DNA of 64,000 nucleotides, taken from NCBI GenBank assembly GCA_028583405.1, contig CM053243.1, positions 24,206,867 through 24,270,866 on the forward strand. Reading direction: 5' to 3'. The DNA comes from Pogonophryne albipinna. Taxonomy: Eukaryota; Chordata; Actinopteri; Perciformes; Artedidraconidae. The notes under the pieces were generated by a model, which worked only from the letters and a program-made list of their open reading frames with translations, did no database searches and was not told the DNA's origin. The translations under genes were made by a program, and so were the position numbers. Below are positions 1 to 43,600 of the stretch, piece by piece (position 1 is the first letter of the stretch; each line of letters opens with the position of its first letter).

Positions 1-919
1 TGGTCCACTCCTCTTCAATGGCTGTGCGAAGTTGCTGGATATTGGCAGGAACTGGAACACGCTGTCGTATACGCCGATCCAGAGCATCCCAAACATGCTC
101 AATGGGTGACATGTCCGGTGAGTATGCTGGCCATGCAAGAACTGGGATGTTTTCATCCTCCAGGAATTGTGTACAGATCCTTGCAACATGGGGCCGTGCA
201 TTATCATGCTGCAACATGAGGTGATGGTCGTGGATGAATGGCACAACAATGGGCCTCAGGATCTCGTCACGGTATCTCTGTGCATTCACAATGCCATCAA
301 TAAAATGCACCTGTGTTCGTCGTCCATAACATACGCCTGCCCATACCATAACCCCACCACCACCATGGGCCCCTCGATTCACAACATTGACATCAGAAAA
401 CCGCTCACCCACACAACGCCACACACGCTGTCTGCCATCTGCCCTGAACAGTGAAAACCGGGATTCATCCGTGAAGAGAACACCTCTCCAACGTGCCAGA
501 CGCCATTGAATGTGAGCATTTGCCCACTCAAGTCGGTTACGACGACGAACCGGAGTCAGGTCGAGACCCCGATGAGGACGACGAGCATGCAGATGAGCTT
601 CCCTGAGACGGTTTCTGACAGTTTGTGCAGAAATTCTTTGGTTATGCAAACCGATTGTTGCAGCAGCTGTCCGAGTGGCTGGTCTCAGACGATCTTGGAG
701 GTGAACATGCTGGATGTGGAGGTCCTGGGCTGGTGTGGTTACACGTGGTCTGCGGTTGTGAGGCCGGTTGGATGTACTGCCAAATTCTCTGAAACGCCTT
801 TGGAGACGGCTTATGATAGAGAAATGAACATTCAATTCACGGGCAACAGCTCTGGTGGACATTCCTGCTGTCAGCATGCCAATTGCACGCTCCCTCAAAA
901 CTTGCGACATCTGTGGCAT
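1..919 (-). CDS. Tc1-like transposase, family A, partial (C-terminus off window)
   Basis: Cut-and-paste transposase of the Tc1 group, which binds the inverted repeats and inserts at TA. The ATG is at 919-917 on the minus strand, the position matching the ATG of the complete copy at 43510. The frame stays open for 306 codons to the window edge, with no stop or frameshift seen. The N-terminal helix-turn-helix region and the first two catalytic aspartates (TDES and HDN contexts) are inside; the last about 30 residues are missing only because the window ends. Differences from the other copy are scattered substitutions such as Asn to Ile and Ala to Asp near the C-terminus. Whether the whole element is functional cannot be judged here. 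Confidence 0.88.
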   Translation of the reverse strand, partial: MPQMSQVLRERAIGMLTAGMSTRAVARELNVHFSIISRLQRRFREFGSTSNRPHNRRPRVTTPAQDLHIQHVHLQDRLRPATRTAAATIGLHNQRISAQTVRNRLREAHLHARRPHRGLDLTPVRRRNRLEWANAHIQWRLARWRGVLFTDESRFSLFRADGRQRVWRCVGERFSDVNVVNRGAHGGGGVMVWAGVCYGRRTQVHFIDGIVNAQRYRDEILRPIVVPFIHDHHLMLQHDNARPHVARICTQFLEDENIPVLAWPAYSPDMSPIEHVWDALDRRIRQRVPVPANIQQLRTAIEEEWT

Positions 920-1212
920 TGTGCTGTGTGATAAAACTGAACATTTTAGAGTGGCCTTTTATTGTGGCCAGCCTAAGGCACACCTGTGCAATAATCATGC
1001 TGTCTAATCAGCATCTTGATATGCCACACCTGTGAGGTAGGATGGATTATCTCGGCAAAAGTGCTCACTATCACAGATTTTTTCAGATTTGTGAACAATA
1101 TTTGAGAGAAATGGTTATTTTGTGTATATAGAAAATGTTTTAGATCTTTGAGTTCATCTCATGAAAAATGGGAGCAAAAACAAAAGTGTTGCATTTATAT
1201 TTTTGTTCAGTG
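1..1212 (-). mobile_element. Tc1-like DNA transposon, family A, copy 1 (cut by window edge)
   Basis: The element lies in reverse orientation and its 5' inverted repeat ends at 1212, followed by the TA target dinucleotide (1213-1214). The inverted repeat (about 942-1212) matches both ends of the family A copy at 43217-44845. Base p here pairs with base 44429-p there, with no net indel over the shared 919 coding bases. I found about six substitutions in that stretch, so the two copies are more than 99% identical and both insertions are probably recent. The far inverted repeat and last transposase codons lie before the window. Confidence 0.93.
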
Positions 1213-1214
1213 TA

Positions 1215-3562
1215 ACTCCACCGCACCACCTGATGTAAATCATACATTTTATTCAAATGACATCACTAATTAAAATTAAACATGGCGATTTCCTTAACCC
1301 TAACCCTGGGTGACTGCTAAGTGCTAAAGCCTGAACCTTCTACTCACTGGGCGACCATCCTTTACACAACTTGAGGAGCAGTGATGTTTGAGTAAGAGAA
1401 CTAAGGTGGCCTTCAGTAAAGGCTGTAGAGACAGAGCTTGGTTTTTCCACTCTGAATTACCGTAGAAACATCACGGTGCAAAATGGTGGACTGATGATAC
1501 ACTAATGAAAACATAGTAATTAGTATTGTATTAATTGTATGCAAATAGATCCCTCTTAAATACAAGAGACTGTCATCCTTAAACATCATGAGTTAATAAC
1601 TAACCACATGAAGTATAACATATTTCTACAAAATCAGACATTGACACAACCTTGCTTTTAGTGAAGTACATGGGGTGAATACTACGTCTCTATAATGTGT
1701 AGATGCTGAGTTACTGTTCAGAAGATTGTATTAAAAAACAAGCACCCACCCACACATCAACATGACAACAGGACTTCTTGCACAGCAGGGAAAATGGTGG
1801 CAGTACAAAAGACCACTTACTGAGGATGAACCTTTGAACACTTAAAAAAGTTGAAATCTCTCCCCCTTTTCTTTATTCTTTTCTATTTATATGAACACTT
1901 TTACGCATCAGTATGAGATGAAATCGTGAGTAACATTTTCTTACCATAAATGGTAAACAGTGTGATTCAGTAAATATATTAAGGAAATAAAATGGGAGCA
2001 AAGCAGCTAAAAGATAACATTTCATGACACGTTCACTTATGTCAAAAGGGAGGGTTAACAAACTCACGATATGGCATTATTTAATAATAAAAATAAACTG
2101 CATATCATTTTAGACACAGTTAAATGTTACTTGCGCCATTTAGTTTCCAAGGTAACGAAAAGGGTATATTTAGAGTGCACTAAACTGAGAAAGAAAAAAA
2201 AAGTGTTAATAATCTTGATGGAGCAATTACAATTAGTCAAAGTCAAATAGTAAAGATCAAAACACCTCATCTGCTTACGAATGAAGGTGAGAGAATGCTC
2301 AGAAACAACCAACCAGCTCATTCAGCACCACTTCTGACACTTGCGTCATTCAGTATTTAGTGGCATTACTGATTCATACGGTACAGTAGAGGTTTCACTT
2401 GAGCAAATCATCAAGGGAGGTTCAGGGAAAATACAGACGTCAATGAGAAAAGGTGTTTCTTTTTTTATATGTTGAGATATATAGCTGCAATAAACGCCTT
2501 ATACTCTGTCAGCAATCCAAGAAAAGTTTATTCATTTAAATGGCAAACAGTGAGGATCAAACCATAGTGTTGCAATGAAGCAGGGTAAAATGTCCAACAT
2601 TTTATAATACAAAAGGCAAACAAAAAGATTAAATGCTTTCACTCTGGTAAAAAAAAACATAAACATCCATTTTTAACCAGCTTTCACACAATGTGTGGTT
2701 TTCAGTCGAGTTTCGAGCTAAAGGAAGGTGAGAGAAAGATGGACCAGCGCAATTGGAGTTTGGAAGTGGCAACCTAAAGTTTTTTCTTCTTGAAGCAAAA
2801 CTTTAAGTACATACTTTATATTATATTAAACTGTAGACATTATCATCCCTTCTAATTAATAATCTATCTTCATTTATTTTATTATTGGAAGTTCACTTTT
2901 TGACCTTAATTAATCTTAGATCAAAAGTCAATTTATTAGCTTTCACAGCTCTCAATCACATGTTACAGTCTTCATAGAGTGAATGGATTGGTGTCGTTGT
3001 GTGAGCTAAATGTCGAACAATGCTATATTACATGACCAAAGTTTCCAGATGACACCTTAACCAGCTCCAAGCACTTATTGAAGACAGTGAGATGAAAATT
3101 AAACCACCTGCCCCAATTTGGAAAGTCCAGTTTTCTAAGCACACAAGTTTTTGTCACTGCTCACCTCTGTAGACACATGGTCCCACCAATTATTTCTTTC
3201 ACCTGCCAATACAAAAACAAAATCTGGGTTCAAACCCTGAGTCATATTGTTTGTCAGAATCATTCTCTCTCTTATCCAGAGTTCATCCATCACTATGCAG
3301 AGTCTTAACCAACCATTGTTGTTGATGGCATACAACCCTCAATGGCTTTCCACCACTTTAATTGTGATAGTTGAAACAGAAAAAATCCCAAATTTGCAGT
3401 GAAGACAAAAAGAAAGCAGCAGACAAATATAGTTGCATTTGCACCCTTTGCTTAACCTCCTTACGTGTTAATTGTTAAAACAAAATCTCTATCTGTATAA
3501 AAGCTAAACAATTGGATGAAAAGAGAAAGAATTTCAATTCCCTCATATTTAAAAAAAAAATG
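1215..3562. other. Intergenic / METTL15 3' UTR region
   Basis: No coding exon or transposon was recognised. The left part is plain AT-rich sequence. The part next to 3562 should include the METTL15 3' UTR. Minus-strand AATAAA signals (TTTATT on the + strand) occur at about 2932-2937, in the 2872-2881 stretch and at about 2527-2532. The sequence alone does not show which one is used. Confidence 0.5.
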
Positions 3563-37055
<33,493 letters not shown>

Positions 37056-37070
37056 GATCCTTATAATGAT

Positions 37071-38853
37071 CTATGGAGATAACAAGAGTGAAGTTATGAG
37101 ATGATGTAAGCAGAAACATTGTGTCTACCAGTAAAACCATAGCATGTAAGCCAATTAGGAGAATGGTTTGTAAAACTGTGTAATAGTAAAGTATTTTTAA
37201 AAAGTGAAATAAAGATTGCATTTGTGATAGTTATGGACTTCAAGTGACTAGGTTTACATAGTTACTAAGCAATTATTTGGAATATTTATCAAAATATCAG
37301 GCCTACATCATGCTGTGCAAACTGACAGATATCTTGTGCTGCAGGCTAACAGAGTAGCTTTGATATTTGCATACGTGATGGGAATTTTTAACTGACATTA
37401 GCAGCTGGTCTCCAACCTGGGGTGTCAAACCAAAACAAGAGGGCATCACAGTTTAAACATTTCATGCCGGTACAGATCATTCTGAAGGTTAAACTCTTCC
37501 ACAGCACACAATTGTGGCTCAATACAACCACAATAAGAGTGAGTACATCTTTGCCCAATTAGTTCAACATTTTGGAATTCCACATGAGCAATACTGCCTG
37601 CCTACAGTGAGCCAAATGGTTAAAAGGTATTCAGGTGTTTCCTGGCAACAAGATGCATTGAAAATGAGAGCTAAGCTAGTGATGCATGCCTCCAACGAGG
37701 TACACATATCTGCATGGATTGATGGAATTTAACAAGTTTGTGCATAGCATTGGTAAATGTGAAGAAAATGTTCAATTGCAGCAAACAATTACAGTATTTG
37801 AAGAGATGGCAATAACATATTGAGTGACAATGCTTGATTGCTTTCAGATTGTGAGCTACACCTGCTGTACCAAACAGGAATTATTATTACATTCGCATAT
37901 GTGCATCATCTAGACATAAATCAAATATATTAAATCTTTCAGTTTCAGGTAACCTATCCTTTACCAGAAGACCAGAGAACATATTGAATGGACTATTTTT
38001 TTTATCAGTGCCCTTACACCTGACATAATAGCACCTTTGATCAAGCTAAGGTTATTAATGATCACATGTACAACAATAAAGAGGAAGCAGTTCTCATTTC
38101 AGTCAGTTGACATTTCTATCCCATAATGCTTAATAAATCTTTGTTTTATGAAAGGAAATCACACAAGGAAATAAAAATGAAAATCTAAGAGATAAAAGTG
38201 TGCAAGTAAAACATTAGGGTTACAACATAATAACACATAATATAGAATAAAGTTATATACATTTGTGGTATAATATACAAGATGGCTACTTGAGATGGAT
38301 AAATGCCCAAATTCACGCACTGGTAGTTGTTAGCTCCCAACAGCGTGATTTCCTTGGAACTAACAAGTGTAATCGGAATTATTGTTGCTATTTTTTGTAA
38401 CACACATAAACAGTTCTGTTGTGAAGCAGCTAAGCCCCATATTTTGGACAAAAAACACATGACTCAATATGGAGAAAATGTGCCACAGTTGTCATGCACA
38501 CACTGACCTTCACAACAGAGTTCAATCATGTATGCGTTTGGCGTGACATTGGTCAATGCAAATGTATTAGTAGTGAAATACAACGTTTAAACGTCATGCA
38601 TTGCTGCTTTATCACATGTGTGTTGTAGCTGTAACGTCATTAGATCAGCATTAGCTAAGCATTTTACCCTTGACGATGGAGCAATATCGTTGCTATGCTA
38701 CCATGTTGACGCATTTAGCCACACGCACTTTCGCACGAATTTACAAATAGGGACACAACATGACATGGCTCATCCACATGTAAAAAATGTTCAACTAGGG
38801 TGAACTGTGACGAAGAAACATGTCTACACCTCTGGAAGTGAACAGTAGCTTAC
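37071..38853 (-). other. mettl15: METTL15 intron 1
   Basis: A 1.8 kb intron between the non-coding first exon and the first coding exon. No repeat or coding segment was recognised. Confidence 0.65.
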
Positions 38854-38905
38854 CGTAGTAGACCAGAGAGTAGCTCCGCCTCCATAAGCAGCATGTCCGG
38901 TGCGT
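38854..38905 (-). other. mettl15: METTL15 non-coding exon 1 (5' end approximate)
   Basis: A strong donor (CG followed by GTAAGC on the minus strand) lies at 38854/38853 in the promoter region. It pairs well with the acceptor at 37071-37073. The exon has no ATG needed for METTL15. The transcription start is not visible, so the outer boundary is a guess. Confidence 0.5.
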
Positions 38906-39050
38906 CATCCAATGCCCAGCGTCTCACATCCAATCAGCGTTTAGAGAGGAAGAGGGCTTGTTTTTGAAAATATTGGCGCTTGCGCTAGCTATGACCGGGT
39001 ATTTTGCTATGTCTCAGCTTTCCTAGCAAGTTAATCTTTCCCAAAACGAC
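38855..39050. promoter_or_regulatory. Bidirectional METTL15 / KIF18A promoter
   Basis: The two first-exon donors (38854 on minus, 39119 on plus) are only 264 bp apart, so one compact region must drive both genes. It contains CCAAT boxes at 38909-38913 and 38930-38934 and an inverted one (ATTGG) at 38972-38976. No TATA box is evident. CHR-like and E2F-like motifs lie side by side at 38963-38979. This fits a housekeeping/cell-cycle promoter of NF-Y type. Activity is inferred from layout and motifs. Confidence 0.65.
38963..38979. promoter_or_regulatory. CHR-like (TTTGAA) plus E2F/CDE-like (TTGGCGC) pair
   Basis: TTTGAA at 38963-38968 matches the cell-cycle genes homology region, and TTGGCGC at 38973-38979 resembles an E2F/CDE site, four bases apart. 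Such pairs with nearby CCAAT boxes are known in G2/M genes controlled by the DREAM and B-MYB-MuvB complexes, a regulation expected for a mitotic kinesin. The motifs are short, so chance cannot be excluded. Confidence 0.45.
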
Positions 39051-39119
39051 ATAAGTGTGTCTTCTCTGAAAACGTAACTGTAGTCAAATGCAATTAAAGA
39101 TCACCGTTGCTGACAAAAG
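39000..39119 (+). other. kif18a: KIF18A non-coding exon 1 (5' end approximate)
   Basis: The exon ends at a strong donor, AAAAG followed by GTAAGG at 39120. It is joined to the acceptor TTTTGCAG ending at 40277. No main-frame start is present, but it contains an upstream ATG at 39088. The start site is not visible. Confidence 0.6.
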
Positions 39120-40277
39120 GTAAGGCATAACTGCACTCGACATAAAGAACAACAATTCTAACTGACAGTTGGAAGTTGTGTAGGAGCTAGCTCAGTTAGC
39201 TAGCAGGCTTTAGCCGACCCCCTGCACACTTATCGTTGGCAGGTTGGCTTTTAATCGTTCACTATTGTGATGTGTGAATTCAAATACGTATGTTAACATT
39301 TTAAACAGCACTCAACTAACAGTAACATCTCTATCTCGTGTGTTGTATTTGAATGCGAATTGAGAGTAGTTACTGGTCATTAACTGCTTGGTTAAAAGCA
39401 TAACGTTAGTATGACGTTAACCAACAAGTCATATAGACATTCACTAAAACATGCGTTAGGTTTTTATTTGGAATGAATTGTCTTGTACTGGTATTTTAAT
39501 GTTGATCTGTGTTACATTGTTAACTATAGATAGATAGATAGATACTTTATTCATCCCAAATTGGGAAATGTTGTTACAGCAGCATTGTTGTTGTTCAGGC
39601 ATTTAAATATGAAACAATAAAAAACAGCAATTATATACATATCTACAGTAGACAAGACATATGTCCAAAAGAGAAATGTTTTCCTGTATTACTCCTGATA
39701 AAATTGAATGTCCGTTTAAAATTATACAGCACAACAAACAAGGGCCTCAGAAATGGCCATCAATTCAAATAAAGACACAATCTAAATCTCTTCAACAAAA
39801 CTAAACATAATAACCTTTATCACAGTATGACATCTATTAGCCCTCATTCATGACATCCGTTGTTTGGCTACAGTTATGTTATGTTGCCCTTTACTGACAT
39901 GACATTGAAACAAGTTTGGGCCAAAAGCGAAATCCTGGACACCACTATGGTTAGCAAGCATATCAATAATGATTTGCTATCAAGAATTAGGTAAGACCAA
40001 ACACTTAATGGATGTTGAAAAACGTGTTGTTGTTGTTTTTAAGTCAGTCAAGTAAATTTTAATAATAAAATCATACATTACAGGGCTTTATTGTACAAGC
40101 AACAACTCCTTTACTGTCATCAGACCCTTGAAACCATCTCCTGCTGTCTTCTGTCCATTTCCCCCTGTTTCTATCTCAATTTATGATTTACTGAGTATAA
40201 GTTTTATTTAAAAAAAAACTACAACAGTGTTGAAATGTGTGATTTGGGAAATGTAACCCTTTGTTTTTGTTTTGCAG
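39120..40277 (+). other. kif18a: KIF18A intron 1
   Basis: An intron of 1158 bases. It carries a LINE 3' tail at 39528-39700. The rest is AT-rich with nothing recognised. Confidence 0.75.
39528..39700 (-). repeat. LINE 3' tail with GATA microsatellite end
   Basis: A (TAGA)n run at about 39528-39544 is followed by TACTTTATTCATCCCAAATT. On the minus strand this reads GGGATGAATAAAGTATC(TATC)n, a standard teleost L2/CR1-like LINE 3' terminus ending in its own tetranucleotide repeat. The part to about 39700 looks like the attached, degraded 3' UTR. Confidence 0.7.
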
Positions 40278-40619
40278 CATCACATGTATGTAAAGGAACC
40301 ACAATGGCAAGTGACGTATGCAGCCATGTGAGGGTGGTAGTTCGGGTGAGGCCGACCACCGAGAGGGAGAAGACTGAAAACTGTCGAAGTGTGGTCCAAG
40401 TGGTTGATAACCACATGCTCATATTTGACCCCAAGGAAGAGGACACATCATGTTTTGGGTCACAAAGAGTCAGAAACAAAAATATCAACAAGAGGGCAAA
40501 CAAAGACCTTAAGTTTGTTTTTGACCAAGTCTTCGGTGAGGAATCGACCCAGGATGACCTCTTCGAGGGGACCACTAAAGCCGTTTTGGATGGTGTGATG
40601 AATGGATTTAACTGCACAG
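40278..40619 (+). CDS. kif18a: KIF18A exon 2 (start codon; motor beta1 to alpha2)
   Basis: Acceptor TTTTGCAG ends at 40277 and donor GTAATA begins at 40620. The ATG at 40304 has A at -3 and G at +4. The exon encodes residues 1-105 plus one base and includes the kinesin opening [10 protein letters not shown] and the [10 protein letters not shown] strand. The stretch before 40304 is 5' UTR. Confidence 0.96.
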
Positions 40620-43600
40620 GTAATACAACAATAATAATATGTTTTGTGTTATAGCTTTACCTGGTTGCCAAACATATTAGCATCCCCAATCTGTAAAGAA
40701 ACAAATGAACAGCCATTTTTCCAAAATCATATAACATTATACTGAACTATTGGAATCCGACCGAGTGTGAGCATCCCAAGCAGCTAATCTGCTGGAGTTA
40801 ACATTTTGGCCTTTTGACCGCCTCTCTTCAAATCCAGCATCACCAAATTGTGAAGTTCAAATGCAGCTATGAGCCACAGCAGTAACCATTCTTTTATTTA
40901 GTAATTTCTTATCAACATGGCTTTCTGACTCACACTGTTGATTATTATTTGGAACTGTTGGCTGCTGTTCATTCACTTCACAACGCTGTGTTTTAAATCA
41001 GCACAAATGGGACATTTTGACTCCTCCGTGTACTGATGTAAACAGAATCCAACACTGTTTGGGCTTCAGAAAGCCATCATTGATCCATAGAAAGATGCTC
41101 GGATCAGCTGAAAATCTTGATCTTGTGGAACAATGTCCAACTAGTTTACAGTTTATTATGTACACCTAGCTTCACCAAATGCAGTTTGATTCAAAAGCCA
41201 TGCAATACAGCCTATCTTCATGATGTTTTTATTGTTCAGCTTTTGTTAAAGCTCTTTTAGAGAGGGGTTTTTTCAGCTTTAGCGTCATTCTTAGGATGGA
41301 GTTTGTACTGCTGTTGAAATAATGAGATGTTTCTATTATTTAGCATAGCCTCATTGATATACATATAGGGCGAACAAATAAAAGAAAGACCTATCTGTTG
41401 TAAACATTAACTTTTAAATTAGATTTGGTTCAGGGGGGTGACTGAGTTTAAAGCATGTCATTCAGGTTGCGTTGTGGGTATTGCATACTCAAATATAGGC
41501 TGATTAGAACATCTTCATTCTTTATCAGTTATAATTCCCTTAGCAAAGCTTTTCATAATGAGCGCAGTTTTTTCTTGGCGTCTCAATGAAATATAATATG
41601 AATTGTGCTTCAATTTTTCACGTTACATAACATTAGGTTGTGGTTATGCTCTATTCCAAAGTAAGTTTGTTGTTATTGTTTTCTGGATAAGCATTGTAAC
41701 TCTATAACCATGTTTTACTTACATGGAACCTTGTCTTTCACTTGCAGTGTTTGCATATGGTGCTACTGGAGCAGGCAAGACACATACTATGTTAGGTGCC
41801 CAGAATGACCCCGGGGTCATGTACCGCACGATGACGGAGCTGTTCAAACGCATGGAGGATGCCAAGGAGGAGAAAGAGTTTACTGTTGCATTCTCATATT
41901 TTGAGGTGATTATTTGAATCTTATTATTATTATTTTTCTGGTAAATATATTTTTAGACTCAGACTAACTCTTATCCCTAATAGAGCCTTAACCCAATCAA
42001 GCATTTTGTTTCGACTGAGCTCCTGGGATGAGTTTGATGGATTTGCAGTTATATTGTTTGTTTACAGGTTTACAATGAACAGATCAGAGACTTGTTGGCG
42101 AATATTGGGCCTCTTGCAGTCAGAGAGGACAGCTCTAAAGGAGTGGTTGTTCAAGGCCTCACGCTACATAAGGTTAGTAGCAATATGTATTATACACACT
42201 CCCAATTAGCTGGGGAAGAATTATAACATCTGCTAATAAATAAAGATATACCTTTTTTAAATAAAAATATATTGTTCTATAAAATGTGGCTATGCAAACT
42301 AACTATTTAATGTCTAACATTCGGTCTATATGCTGTAAAATGTATTATCTCTTCGATTTACACACGGCATCTATTGCACGTCTGTCCGTCCTGGGAGAGG
42401 GATCCCTCCTCTGTTGCTCTCCCTGAGGTTTCTCCCATTTTTTCCCCTTAAACTGTGGGGTTTTCTCTGGAAGTTTTTCCTTGTACGATGTGAGGGTCTA
42501 AGGATAGAGGGTGTCGTTTTTCTCATACTGATATTCTGAACAATCTGTGCTGTTGTATTTGCTGTAAAGTGTCTCTACTGTAGGCTATTTTATTATATGT
42601 ACAGCACTTTGGCTCGACCAAAAATCGTTTATAAATGTGCTATATAAATAAAACTTGATTTGATTTGATTTATCTTCACTGTTCAGTGGCTGTGGTTTGC
42701 AAGAGCTGAATGGCCCTTTCTCTGGTTCACATACCATCCCTGATATTACCTTTTTGTGTATATTTATATACAGCCCAAATCTGCAGCGCACATTCTTGAA
42801 GCTTTGGATTCTGGCAATCGCAACAGGACACAGCACCCTACTGACATGAATGCCAACTCTTCGCGCTCCCATGCTGTATTTCAGGTATTTCAATCCATTG
42901 TTATTAAAGAGGAGAACTTATGCACACCTGTAGATAGACGGCTGCGTAGGAGAAGGCCATTTGTCAACAATACATAACAAAAGGCTCCCTCACACTATCT
43001 TCTTAGTAACAGTCTTTGGGTACACATACAGTGGGGCAAAAAAGTATTTATTCAGCCACCAATTGTGCAAGTTCTCTCACTTAAAAAGATGAGAGAGGCC
43101 TGTAATTGTCATCCTAGGTACACTTCAACTATGAGGGACAGAATGGGGGGAAAGGATCCAGGAAATCACATTGTAGGATTTTTAATGAATTAATTGGTAA
43201 ATTCCTCGGTAAAATACACTGAACAAAAATATAAATGCAACACTTTTGTTTTTGCTCCCATTTTTCATGAGATGAACTCAAAGATCTAAAACATTTTCTA
43301 TATACACAAAATAACCATTTCTCTCAAATATTGTTCACAAATCTGAAAAAATCTGTGATAGTGAGCACTTTTGCCGAGATAATCCATCCCACCTCACAGG
43401 TGTGGCATATCAAGATGCTGATTAGACAGCATGATTATTGCACAGGTGTGCCTTAGGCTGGCCACAATAAAAGGCCACTCTAAAATGTTCAGTTTTATCA
43501 CACAGCACAATGCCACAGATGTCGCAAGTTTTGAGGGAGCGTGCAATTGGCATGCTGACAGCAGGAATGTCCACCAGAGCTGTTGCCCGTGAATTGAATG

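Larger units (their letters stand above)
39088..40293 (+). other. Upstream ORF in the spliced KIF18A 5' UTR
   Basis: ATG at 39088 reads through the exon 1-exon 2 junction (39119 to 40278) and stops at TAA 40291-40293, ten bases before the KIF18A ATG. It gives about 16 codons. It exists only if transcription starts before 39088 and this splice is used. It could lower KIF18A translation. Confidence 0.4.

Noticed and set aside
506..931. Long + strand frame at the left edge, repeated antisense at 43917-43498
   Set aside because: It is the antisense shadow of the Tc1 family A transposase; the same shadow appears in both copies.
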